From contig MU657180.1 of the NCBI GenBank assembly GCA_026770575.1, forward strand, positions 588,587 to 623,252: a stretch of DNA of 34,666 nucleotides. The letters run 5' to 3'. Origin of the DNA: Pelagophyceae sp. CCMP2097. Its lineage: Eukaryota > Sar > Pelagophyceae. Shown here in pieces: positions 9,433-19,137 of this stretch. Below the pieces are notes generated by a model. It was not told the origin of the DNA, made no database searches, and worked only from the letters and a program-made list of their open reading frames with translations. Each line of letters starts with the position of its first letter. Position 1 is the stretch's first letter. Position numbers and translations under genes: made by a program.

Positions 9433-9900
9433 CAAGTTAACTTGATTTTTATTCTGTAATTTCATGCGCGATCTGAGATTAATCTTGGGTTCAAAAGTGT
9501 ACATAAAGCCCTAGCTTGACCTTCAACGGCCATTCGGCGGAATAAAAAAACAGTGCTCGTTTGTGATGAAGGAAGCCTTGGTAGATGGCAACGGAGCGCG
9601 CGGGCGCACGCGAAAGCGACGTTGCCCGCGCGGGCGACGGGCCTCGGCGCGGATCGGTGGCTCCAAGGAGCGACGAAAACGGCTGGCTATGGACCGAGAA
9701 AGGCCCGATCAAGGGAAACGCGCGGAGCAAGAAATGCTTCGCGCGCTGGCCATAGGAGCCTGGGGAACAAACGGCCTTTTGCAGAAGCTATAGTTCACGA
9801 GCACCCGACACCAGTTCCGAGGCGATGGGACTATCGGAGGTCGATTGCGCTCACACTCTCAAAACTAGACCGAGAAACATATGAATCCGAGAACCGATTA
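9433..9900. other. Intergenic, no gene recognised
   Basis: A 122-codon ORF (9553-9921, +) reads partly into the adjacent TIR element and has Arg-rich low-complexity composition, so I do not call it a gene. Nothing else is evident. Confidence 0.5.
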
Positions 9901-10090
9901 GGAAGTTCCACCCCCAATTAGAATCGGCTTTCCCGGAAATTCCCCAATTAGAATCAACCTCTTTCTGAACATATTCGGCTCTATCGGAGCAACGGGCTTC
10001 CCTTTTTCTGAACATGTTATATTTCAAAGCCCCCTGATTGGTCAGAAACGATTCTAATTGGGGATTATTCTAATTGGGGGTGGAACTTCC
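9901..10090. mobile_element. 190-bp MITE with perfect 24-bp TIRs and TA flanks
   Basis: The TIRs at 9901-9924 and 10067-10090 are perfect over 24 bp, beginning GGAAGTTCCACCCCCAATTA. A second nested inverted pair (CCCCAATTAGAATC at 9943-9956 and its complement at 10050-10063) repeats the inner part of the TIR. TA dinucleotides flank both ends (9899-9900 and 10091-10092), as expected for Tc1/mariner-type insertion. There is no coding capacity. Confidence 0.85.
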
Positions 10091-10092
10091 TA

Positions 10093-10510
10093 TAGCAGTG
10101 GGGAGCTGAGTGGCAAATCCACCAGAATTTTAAAAAGTCTTTACAATTAAGGGGCACTTTGTGCAGGTGGGCAACTGCATTAAAAAAGGCACGTCGAGGT
10201 TCCGCCCTTCGTCGCCCGCCGCCGGAAGCCGCACCGCGTAGGGCCGCGTACAATGTAGGAATGTCGGTCGGTCAAGATTTGATAAAGTCATTCTCATTTT
10301 TAAATTTGTTTCACGCAGTTTTTCGAGGCGCTCACGGCTGTTTCAAGCGGTAATTAGGAGTTCAAAAAAAGGGCGAAAACAGGTTTAATTCTCAATAAGA
10401 GGAGCCTTTGGGTAATTAATAAACTCCATTTTGGTATTTACAAGACATTGTATTGGCTTTTTTGACGAAGCAAACACACGGGAATGACAAGTCTCCTGAT
10501 AAAAGGTCGG
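10093..10510. other. Intergenic, AT-richer, no gene recognised
   Basis: Short ORFs only. I see no repeat or RNA feature that I can support here. Confidence 0.5.
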
Positions 10511-10587
10511 AATGGTACCTACCTTAAGTGCCGTACGGCTAGAGGAGGTCCATGGCCACCTCCCAGCACCTTAAGGTAGGTACCATT
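10511..10587. repeat. Long hairpin with 18-bp perfect arms
   Basis: AATGGTACCTACCTTAAG at 10511-10528 is perfectly complementary to 10570-10587, and the pairing continues inward with one bulge. The 41-base loop holds a smaller inverted repeat (GGAGGT ... ACCTCC). This may be a small foldback element or a hairpin RNA source. Confidence 0.7.
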
Positions 10588-10718
10588 CGACGATTTGACC
10601 GAGATAGAAAATCGGGATTTGCTGGATGTCGAAAGTCCTGATTTGGTACAGCCGTGCGCTTTGGCCCGGGGCTCGGCGGCGCGGGCCCGGGGCGCGGCGC
10701 GGAGGGTCCGACGCCCCC

Positions 10719-10808
10719 NNNNNNNNNNNNNNNNNNNNNNNNNNNNNNNNNNNNNNNNNNNNNNNNNNNNNNNNNNNNNNNNNNNNNNNNNNNNNNNNNN
10801 NNNNNNNN
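10719..10808. other. Assembly gap (90 N)
   Basis: Ninety undetermined bases follow a GC-rich run and precede a tandem-repeat block. Gap size may be nominal. Confidence 0.99.
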
Positions 10809-11056
10809 TAATACATTCTTGCGCGACTCTATTGGGATTTAAACCGACGAAAGTGACACCGATTAGATTTAAAACAACGGCTTGGTGCTACCGATTCGCT
10901 TTAGTTGCATCAAAGTGACACCGATCAGGATTATTCTGCACATTGCGACACCATCTGCATATAATACGTTCTTGCGCGACTCCATTGGGATTAAATCCGC
11001 AAAAGTGACACCAATGAGATTAAAACCGACGAAAGTGACACCAATGAGGATATTGC
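10809..11056. repeat. Degenerate tandem repeat block
   Basis: Units containing AAAGTGACACCRAT plus GAGATTAAAACCGACG recur at about 10848, 10910, 11000 and 11032. A longer segment (AATACNTTCTTGCGCGACTC followed by YATTGGGATT) recurs at 10809-10841 and 10961-10994. This indicates two overlapping repeat periods next to the gap. Confidence 0.7.
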
Positions 11057-11066
11057 CCTTTTTAAA

Positions 11067-11565
11067 AAGAAATATGAGCCGCCAAATAAATCTTTTACGA
11101 CGAGGGATTCGAACCCGCGACCCTGACTTTGAGCGATCGCATCAATCGCTACTCGCGAACTGGCCGAGTCAGTTGCAATGGGCAAAAAAAAAAAAACATG
11201 CCACCTGACCGGATCGAACTGGCGACCTTCAGAATACGAGACAAATATGGCTGGGGCAAGTAGAAATGCACTCTTATTGGCGAGGGGAGTTATCGAGGAA
11301 AACGCGATTTAGTGTTGGGGCGGTTTTAGTGATCTGGGCGCGATCCGCGCGAGCGTGCGCACACGCACAGCCAAAATCTCGTTTTGGGGAAAACGGGGAA
11401 ACGCGCCCTTTTTGTTCAATTCCCACTTGCCCCGGGTCCTCCCGCGACGAGTACGAAGATTTTTACAGCGGCGTTTGGACGATTCGATCGGGCTCGCCAA
11501 GATCTACACCGTAGGCCAGCTAACTCGGATTTGATTTGTTAGTAGTAATAGTGCATTTCTACTTG
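11067..11565. repeat. 499-bp duplicated block, copy 2
   Basis: Collinear with 8735-9233. It carries the same two tRNA-derived units and the MITE from 11249 onward. The copy stops exactly inside the right TIR at 11565, where WD40-coding sequence begins, so the last 8 bases of the MITE are missing. Confidence 0.9.
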
Positions 11566-12201
11566 ACGGCGAGCATCGATGGCACGGTGCGGCTCTGGGA
11601 CGCCGCGACGGGCGCGCTGCAGACGACGCTCGAGGGGCACCTCCGCTGCGTCAACAGCTGCGCGTTCTCGCTCGACGGCACGCGCGTCGCGACGGCGAGC
11701 AGCGACAAGACGGTGCGGCTCTTGAGCGCCGAGACGGGCGAGCTTTTTACGACGCTCGAGGTGCACACCGACGCCGTCTTCAGCTGTGCTTTCTCGCCTG
11801 ACGGCAAGCGCATCGTGACGGCGGGCGTCGACGGCACGGTGCGGCTCTGGGACGCCGCGACGGGCGCGCTGCAGGTGACGCTCCGGGGGCACATCGGCTG
11901 TGTCAAATGCGCCCCGTTCTCGCCTGACGGCCAGCGTGTCGTGACGGGGAGCAGGGACAAGACGGCGCGGGTCTGGGTCGCCGCGACGGGCGCGCTGCTG
12001 ACGACGCTCGAGGGGCACGCCGGCACCGTCGAGGGCTGCGCGTTCTTGCCCAACGGCAAGCGCATCGTGACGACAAGCGACGACACCACGGCTCTGGAAT
12101 GTCGTAACTTAATGGCGCAGACTCGGCAGGACCTCGAGTCGACGAGCGCCGGCCTCTCATCGTCGGATGATCGAGTCCGTGAGACGCTCGTCAAAGTGTA
12201 G
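11566..12201 (+). pseudogene. WD40-repeat protein, 5'-truncated
   Basis: Five WD40 units are evident, each with a DGTVRLWDAATGAL-type strand, a GH dipeptide and an FSPDGKRIVTA-type strand. WD40 units fold as beta-propeller blades for protein binding; a propeller normally has about seven, so at least two are missing at the 5' end. Repeat DNA at about 11577-11640 and 11830-11893 is nearly identical, suggesting recent repeat expansion or conversion. The frame starts abruptly at the truncated MITE; the ATG at 11536 lies inside the repeat and is probably not native. The last about 35 residues lose the WD40 pattern before the stop at 12199-12201. Confidence 0.75.
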
Positions 12202-12415
12202 TCACAGAACTTCGCACTGGTAACCCTGCAGACCCTGCAGAAACGTACGCTTTCAGCCCTGCGGGGACCAAACCAACCCGAGCAAAGTACGCAACCCCCC
12301 GAATCTCGCGAAGCATCACCCGGACGCTTGCCCCACTTCGGCCCCGCCGGGCGTCCCCGGGTCGGCCGCGGGTGGACAATTGGTAGACGTTGAGTTATCG
12401 ATGCGATTCGCGGGG

Positions 12416-13659
12416 TCACCCCGGGTCTGCGTTTTCGGGGGCTTGGCAGCAGCTGCACGGGTCCTCGAAGCCCGGCAGCGGGTCGCTCGGCGGAGGCGTT
12501 GGCGCGAAGAGAGCGGCGGCGGCATCGATCAGTTTTTGGAGCCAGACGTCGTACCAGGGTTCGAGTTCCGCAACCGCCTAGAGAGCGCCTCGCGAAAGTC
12601 GCGACTGAAGACACGCACCGAGGACGTGATGCACGTATTCGTGTGAATGTCGCAAGTCCTCCGCCGGGACCGCTCTGCGTCGACGAAGCTGCGCATGTCT
12701 TGTCCGGTGAACCAACACGCCGCAGACGCCTCGGCGGGCACGCCGGCGAAGCCTAATAGGCGCGCGTCAGAAAAGCAGACGCCCAAAGAGGGCCCTTTAA
12801 AGGCCGGGGGCGTAGAGGGGGCGTAGAGGGGGTGTAGAGGGGGCAGTAGAGGGGGCCGTCTCGGGGGCCGTCTCGGGGCTCTATAGAGGCCGCGTCGGTT
12901 TTTCCACGGCGGCGCCGGTCGGTGCGGTGCTGCGCGACGGTGGCAGAGAACGTGACCGCCCGGCGCGGGCCGCGCGCATTCGGTGCTGCATCGGAGTCGG
13001 CCGCGTCCATGCCGACCCCGATGCTGCGGTCGCGTCGAACGGCAGCCTCGGCCGTGCACGCGGGCGCGCGGGCTTCCTTGAGGATGCTCTTCCGTTTCGG
13101 CGTTGGATCCGACGGCGACTGCTGCGACGGCACCTACCGAGGGCCTCTGGAACGCACGTTTTGATGTCCGCGTCGCCGCGCGCGGACTCACAGGTTGCAT
13201 TTGGCATATGCGGCAGACGATCTCGGGCCTGCGCCGGCGGGGCTTGAATCGGGAACGAGGGCTTGGCTTGGGATGCGCTGCCGTGTCCGTGTCAGATCTC
13301 GAGCGTCTCCACCCGCGAGCATCCCGGGCAACCAAAGGCTTTTGAGAATCGACGGCTCGGAAGACCACTGTCCCGTTCCCCCGAGGCCGCGCCTCGCCGC
13401 GGGTAAGCCCGAAGCTCATCACCCACGGTGTTCTGCGAGTCGCGGGGACGCGGGCTTCGGGCGTCGGGGAGACTTCAAAGCCTTCCTCAAAGTCCCAAGT
13501 CTTGCAGTCGCGCCAATGCCGCTCCGGGTTGGCCGCGGAGAGGTGCGGGAGGGCCACTTCAACCGTGGCATGTTCAACGGAATGCGGCTTGGCAGAGACG
13601 AGCATCCCCAGCGCTCCCGGCGAGACGCGGCGCGCCGGCGGCCGCGCCGCTAGCAGCAT
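12416..13659 (-). CDS. Spliced protein with SILK and RVxF PP1-docking motifs
   Basis: I propose four exons. Exon A starts at or upstream of 13659 and ends at 13192, followed by a GTGAGT donor and an intron to 13122. Exon B, from 13121, encodes KRKSILKEAR and about 40 residues later RAVTFSATV. Exon C, about 12747-12619, encodes a FAGVPAEASAACWF-type segment. Exon D, 12577-12416, contains EPWYDVWLQKLIDAAAALF and a short Cys-rich tail before TGA. A SILK motif followed by an RVxF motif is the docking arrangement of protein phosphatase 1 regulators, so PP1 binding is inferred. The B-C intron holds a GGGGGCGTAGAG minisatellite and its donor is unsettled (GT or GC). The C-D intron would be only 41 nt. 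The overall family is not recognised. Confidence 0.45.
12786..12895. repeat. Intronic minisatellite GGGGGCGTAGAG
   Basis: About four 12-base GGGGGCGTAGAG-type units are followed by two GGGGGCCGTCTC units. They lie between exons B and C of the PP1-motif gene on the minus strand. Confidence 0.7.
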
Positions 13660-13855
13660 GGCGCCGCCGGGTGCGCGGGCGGGGCGGTGGCACGGTGCAA
13701 GTGACGTTCGGCGTTCCGAGCACGCTGAGTTTCCAGGACGCGTACGAACAAAAGCTTCAAAGAATTTTCAAAAGTTCCCTTTTTCGAAACAGCCCCACGC
13801 TTGGCGATCGGCAAGAACAAGGCGGCCGGTGCGGGCCATCAAGCTTGCGAGGGCC

Positions 13856-15614
13856 ATGGTCGCGTGGAGTCTCGCCTGCCTATTTTGCCTCGCCGCAGAG
13901 GCGCTGGTGCCTCCAAATGCTCCGGGCTTGAGGCGCATCGTGAAACGGGATGCGAACCGTCCGAAGAAAGATAAGACCGCGGACCGCATGGCCGCCGCGA
14001 CGACGGAGTTCCGCGAGGCGCAGGCCCTCGTCGCGAAGAACGCGGATAATCAGCTGAAGAAGCGCGAAAGGATGCGCAAACAAAAGTTTGGTGGGGACGG
14101 CACTCCGCCAGACGTCAAGCGCGCAGAGGCGAAGACGTCCGCGGACCCGCGAAAGGCCGACAGACCCGCGCCCGCGCGTTTGCAGCCGCGTCCCGGACCG
14201 CGCGGCTTACCGAGACCGGTCGCGGTCCGACGTCTGGGCGTAGGCGACAAGCAATACGGCGCCGACGAGAAAGCCACCGCTGTCAAGGCCGCCGCTCAGA
14301 AGAGCACGGCCAAGGCCAAGGCCGTGAAGAAGGTTGCGCCGGCGCCGGCGCTGCGGTTCGCGAAGAAGCCGCTGCGAATCGGAATCTCTGACTTGGAACC
14401 TGCAAAATTCCTCGGCGGCTTCGCAGGCGTGCGTCCCGGCGCCCCGTCAATCGCCCCGCCGCCCGTCGAGCGACTCGGGCCACTGCCGCGGGCCTCTCGA
14501 CGGTACAGCGCAGGTTTCGGCCTTACCGCCGTCTTCGTCGCTCCCGGAGATTGCGTTCATTGGACGCTCCAACGTCGGAAAGTCTTCCATGCTCAACGCC
14601 CTCGCAGGCGCCAAGAAACCGGCCGCAGTCGTCTCCAAGACGCCCGGCCGCACGAGGTGCGTCACAAAGCCGAGGGTTCTGCACGAGACGAGAGGTTCCT
14701 CTACGGTCCTAGACGGGGACCCGTAGACGGGGCTCCTCGACGGGGCCTCTCGACGGGGCTCCTCAACTAGGACCCTAGACGGGAGCCCTAGATGGGAGCC
14801 CTAGACGGGAGCCCTCGACGAGGACCCTAGACGGGAACCATCGACGGGAACCATCGACGGGGGCCCTAGACGGGGACACTCGACGGGGTCTCTCGACGGC
14901 CCCCCTCGACGGCCCCCCTCGACGGGTCGGCTGAGGCGAATCCTGCAGGCTGATCAACCTCTTCGAACTTAAAGACCGCAAGGGCGCGGGGTGCATGATG
15001 GCCGACCTGCCCGGATATGGTTATGCCAAGCTGGGCAAAGACGAACAGGCGACCATCGCCCAATTCGTCTCCGACTATTTAGCGCGGCGCGAGGGCCTTA
15101 GACTCGTCGTGTTGATCGTCGACTCGCGAAGGGAGGTCGACGACGCCTCGTTCGCCCAAGACGAGGCCATCTATGAAGTCTTGCGCGCGTCGGGCCGCAG
15201 AGTCGTCGTCGTCGCGACGAAGATCGACAAGATCTCCACGAGCGACGAGCTGCTTCGGAAGTTGGAGGCCCTGCGAACGAAGATGAGGCTGCCCGACGAC
15301 GAACTTTTGTATTTCTCAGCCCTCACCCAACAAGGCCGCCCCGAGCTCTGGGCAGCCATGCAGGTCCGCGCACTTTGCCTTGCGAGCGCGCCATCTTTGG
15401 GGTCCTTGCGAGCGCGTCTGTCCGGCACCTGTTACCGTAGGATGCCTTCGCCGCAGACGAGCGCGTGGCACGCGGCGACGACGACTACATCACGCTCGAG
15501 TCGTCCGACGCCGCCGCACCCGACGACGACGAGCGCGAGCCGGCCGGGGCCGAGGAAGGAGGGCCGCTCTACGACGACGACGAAGACGACGAGGATGAAA
15601 TTATCACTTTTTAG
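13856..15614 (+). CDS. engB: YihA/EngB-type ribosome-biogenesis GTPase, probably organellar
   Basis: Four exons are inferred: 13856-14428, 14514-14656, 14949-15363 and 15441-15614, giving 434 aa with all phases agreeing. The GTPase domain has G1 GRSNVGKSS (P-loop starting near residue 208), KTPGRT just before the second intron, G3 DLPGYGYAK (about 258), G4 TKID (about 329) and an SAL G5. EngB proteins bind GTP and assist large-subunit ribosome assembly in bacteria and organelles. The N-terminus ([19 protein letters not shown]) looks like a signal peptide and is followed by a long Lys/Ala-rich basic stretch, fitting a bipartite plastid presequence. An acidic Asp/Glu tail ends the protein. All introns are GT-AG; two start GTGCGTC. 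The second intron contains a minisatellite. Confidence 0.85.
14703..14930. repeat. Minisatellite in EngB intron 2
   Basis: About 14-16 degenerate units of 13-16 bp based on GACGGGAGCCCTAGA fill most of the 292-nt intron (14657-14948). The unit alternates CTAGAC and CTCGAC. Splice sites lie outside the array. Confidence 0.85.
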
Positions 15615-15844
15615 CAAACCTCGCGGCGGAAAGGGCGGGGACCCGCGGCCGGGACTGATGAGAGCCACCAAAGAGCGGTTTGACGGTCACTGCGATGTGG
15701 TTTGACGGACACTGCGATGCATCCGTCGGACAGGGCCCTATTGGAGCCACGGGGACGTAGATTGAGCCACGGGGACGTCCATTACGGGGAGCATAGCCGC
15801 AAGAGGGGGGCGCGTCGCGAGCGGACGGTTTCTTTGAGACGCGT
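15615..15844. other. Short intergenic spacer
   Basis: The spacer lies between the EngB stop and the Sel1 pseudogene. It contains a direct repeat GTTTGACGGNCACTGCGATG at about 15677-15716 and a pair of GAGCCACGGGGACGT at about 15745-15778. No gene is seen. Confidence 0.6.
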
Positions 15845-16818
15845 TCATGCCCGTCGGCCGGCGTGCGCCGCGAGCCGCGCCGCAAGGCTTTCAGCCTGCC
15901 CCGCGGCCTGGACTTGCCCCTGCGCCGCGACGCGCTTGTAGAGGCGCAGCGCCTCGTGCAGTCCTGCGGGACGCCGAGGCCGTGTTGATAACACGTGCCG
16001 AGCGTGCAGAGCGCGTCAGCTTAGCCCTGCTCCGCGGCGAGGCGCAACCACCGCACGGCTTCGTCGTACGACTGCGCCACGCCCATGCCCTGGAAATACA
16101 AGTTGGCGAGGCCGTATTACGCGACAGGGAATCCTTGATCGGCTGCGCGCCGGTACCACAGCGCGGCGGTCGCGTGGTCGATCTTGACACCTCGCCCGTG
16201 CTCGTGACAAATCCCTAGATTAGTCTGAGCTGAGACGAATCCTTGCACCGCCGCGCGCTCGAAAAACTGGACCGCCCGCTCCTGGCTTTTTTTGAGGCCG
16301 AGGTCGCCATCTTGGTAGGCGCCTCCGAGCAACGACTGCGTCTCGGCTCGCCCTTTGTCCGCATGCGCCCGCAGCCGGCGCAGCGTCTCGGCATACGTTT
16401 TGCTTGCCGGCGTGCGGCAGAGCGGGCAGCGCTCGTCGTGCTGCAGGCACTTTTCGAAGCAGTCGGCGCAGATATTCTTGCAGCAGCAATCGTAGAGTGC
16501 TCGTCTGCCCTGCGCGGTGGCCTTGAACACTGCAGTCGTAGTCGTCCGAGCAGCCGGTAAGCTCGCAGTCGCCCTGGAACCAGCTGCCGGCGCGACATCA
16601 TCGACGATGGGCGGCTCCTCCTCGACCTTTAGCTTCTCCGGCATCAGCTCGTCGAGGAGCCGGTCCTGAAACTCAACAGCGAGCTGCCTGCAATGCGCCT
16701 TGTGCCCTCGTATCCAGTCTACGAGCTGGCACGCCTAGCCGCAGTAGTGCCGCGATTTGCACTTGGTGCAGTGCTTGCCATCCGGCGCGGCGCAGACGCA
16801 GCACGGCTTGGGCACGGG
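15845..16818 (-). pseudogene. MYND-RING-Sel1 paralogue, decayed
   Basis: This copy aligns along its length with the intact gene at 4500-5603: MYND (CCVCAAPDGKHC), RING-like Cys cluster ending CPLC, and Sel1 repeats. There is no ATG; a TAA (16819-16821) lies just ahead of the MYND. A TAG interrupts the MYND at 16735-16737 (paralogue YCSKACQ). Two TAA codons interrupt Sel1 repeats at 16117-16119 and 16021-16023. A frameshift near the last repeat moves the reading into the frame that ends with TGA at 15845-15847. The longest surviving ORF is 16117-16644. Confidence 0.8.
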
Positions 16819-17551
16819 TTAGGGCCCCCGTACAATTGTAGGGCTATCCCTTCGTACGAAAATTATTGCATTTCTTAAAAATCAATGCAATTTTTGAAAT
16901 TTGCAAAAATTGTAAATTTTGTGATTTTAAACGCCACTTAGAGCATTCGACGCGAGTTGACGCGGCGAGTCCGAATCTGATACATTTAACGTTAATTGCG
17001 ATAGTTGTCATTTTAGCGATAAACGTCATTTGACGCTCGGAACAACGGTATTTTCGATACTATCGTGCTCCAGGTCCGCCAAGCGAGAAATTCGAAAAAC
17101 CAAGAAACACACTGGACGCGTTTAATTACCGCCCCGACGCGTTTAATATCCTCCCCGACGAGTGATGAGGGTCCCACTGCCGAAAACGTCCGGGAAAAAA
17201 GGAACTGTAAAGAACGTTCCTTGGAACGTTCATCTAGCAGGTACAGACCTACAAATCCATGGTGCTAGCCCCTACGGGGGCCCTAACCCATCGTATGTGG
17301 CCGTCGCGCGTCTCGCTCGCCTCGCTCGAGCGCTGCTCGAGCGCTCGCTCGAGCGCTCGTTTTTTATAAACATGTGCGGTACCGCGGTCGTACTTTTAAA
17401 AGCGACGTCAGACCTGCCCCAAATTTAAACCTCAAACTGATTTCCAAGAAAGTTCCCGCCGCGCGCGGGCGGCTTCCTAGATATCCTAGTAGTAGAATCC
17501 TAGCGACAGAGGGCGTTGTCGACTCCCTCGAAGCGACCCTCGAAGCGGGCG
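16819..17551. other. AT-rich intergenic region and probable promoter
   Basis: 16850-17060 is strongly AT-rich with no gene. A near palindrome (AACGTTCC-TT-GGAACGTT) lies at about 17213-17230. Overlapping GCTCGAGCGC palindromes at about 17320-17358 are followed by TTTTTTATAAA near 17359-17369, a TATA-like site about 185 bp before the KCTD-kelch ATG. Assignment as promoter is inference from position. Confidence 0.45.
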
Positions 17552-19090
17552 ATGGCGGCTCCAAGCAGCCTCATCGCCTCTTTCGCGACCGTCCGGCGCA
17601 CGACCGCGGCGCAGGCCTCAGCGATCACCGCCCTCGAGCGCGCCTTTGACGCCGCGATGGTACGCCTTTTGAACCCGGCGTTGCATGATTGGCGACGACC
17701 ATCGTAGGCCCAGCTCGCAAACGACCGGCAAGCGCTCGAGGACGACCGCGCGGCCTTTATCCAAGAAACGAACGAAAAACTCGCGCGCGAAGAAGAGCTG
17801 CAGCAGCGGATGCGTGCGGCCGCGCCACCGCCCGACGAGCTGGTCAAGCTCAACGTGCGCGGCGCGCGCTTCGAGACGTCGCGGGCCGTGCTGACAAAGG
17901 TCGAAGACTCGATGCTCGGGCGCATGTTCGGGCGCTGCGACGCGATGCGGCAGCCGGACCCCAACGACGGTTCGATCTTCATCGACCGCGACGGCGAGCG
18001 CTTCGGCATGCTCCTCGACTTCCTGCGCGGCGATCCTCCCGATGGCCCGCGCATGCAGAGGGCGATCCGCGCGTTACCCGGGGCCGCGCAGGACGCAATG
18101 GTGCAGGAGCTGGATTACTTTGGCCTCGAGGCTGCCGTGTTCGGCGGGCGGCCGTGGACCGACGACGCGACGTTCCGACCGGGGCCGGACTTGAGTGAAG
18201 GACGTTCTTGGTGCGCTGCCGTGCTCGCTGGAGGGCGTGTTATTGTCTTTGGCGGTAAATCGGCTGAAGAAACGACGGAAGTGCTCGACACGCAGACGAT
18301 GACCTTTACAGCTGGGCCGAACATGCTCACGGGACGATCGGCCTTTGCAGCCGTCCAGATCGACGCTGATCGGGTGCTCTTGGTGGGTGGATGGAGTAAA
18401 GCAGGACAGTACAAATGTGTAAGCATTTTAAACACGACGGAGATCTTCCACCTCTCGACGCACACGTTTACACCGGGGCCGGACATGCAAGGGGCACGAT
18501 CCTATGGTGCCGCGATCGCACTCGACGCTCGCAGGATCCTCGTCGTTGGCGGTCACGAGGGCAGGTCTTTCTTGTCGAGTTCCGAAATCCTCAGCCTGGA
18601 CACGATGGCTTTTGCGCCCGGGCCTGCCATGACCACTTCGCGCGCCGGATGCGCGGCCGTCGCGCTCGACGAGCACCGCATCATGGTGGCCGGTGGCAGT
18701 TCAGTTACAGGTTTTTTAAATACGACTGAGATCCTCGACATCCGGACCATGTCGTTCGCGCCCGGCCCGTCGATGAGCTCGCAACGCGATGGATGCGCGG
18801 CCGTGCCCGTCGACGCGCAGCACGTCCTCATCATCGGTGGGTTGGACTCGTCAGGCAAGGCGTTGGTCGTGACTGAGCTCCTCGACGTGGCGATGCTCGA
18901 GTTCACGCCTGGGCCGGCATTGCAGGCTGGGCGCTATGCGTGTGCAGCCACGCGGCTCGGCGCTGCGGAACCGCGGATCCTCCTCGTGATGGGTGGTGAA
19001 GACGACCAAGGCGGAGAATGTTTTGTGACGGAGCTTCTCGCCGTCGATCCCCACCGGCAGCGGAGCGCGCGAGCGGCGCGCCGCGAGTGA
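17552..19090 (+). CDS. KCTD-type BTB plus kelch-repeat protein
   Basis: Two exons, 17552-17659 and 17708-19090, give 496 aa. The 48-nt GT-AG intron removes an in-frame TAG (17705-17707), and the same intron (61 nt, different frame) is required in the paralogue at 28192-29799. After a helical N-terminus with probable coiled coil (about 37-70), a T1/BTB potassium-channel-tetramerisation domain covers about 78-155 (VKLNVRGARFETS and GSIFIDRDGERFGMLLDF). About six kelch repeats follow to near residue 490, each with a VLLVGG or VVGG strand. KCTD and kelch proteins often act as cullin-3 adaptors; that role is inferred here. An upstream in-frame ATG at 17516 is an alternative start. Confidence 0.88.
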
Positions 19091-19137
19091 AGTTTGATAT
19101 CTTCCTCCGTGAAAGACGGAGGCCGGCCGACGACCAC

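Noticed and set aside
12529..13659. Single 376-codon uninterrupted ORF
   Set aside because: The exon B segment with SILK/RVxF lies in another frame and a GTGAGT donor ends exon A, so the continuous ORF is better explained as exons plus open introns.
15845..16818. Stop-codon reassignment (TAG/TAA read as sense)
   Set aside because: EngB ends with TAG and the histones and DYSKW ORF end with TAA at expected C-termini, so these codons work as stops here; pseudogene decay is simpler.
17705..17707. Nonsense TAG in the intact KCTD-kelch gene
   Set aside because: It is the last three bases of a 48-nt GT-AG intron that the paralogue independently supports.
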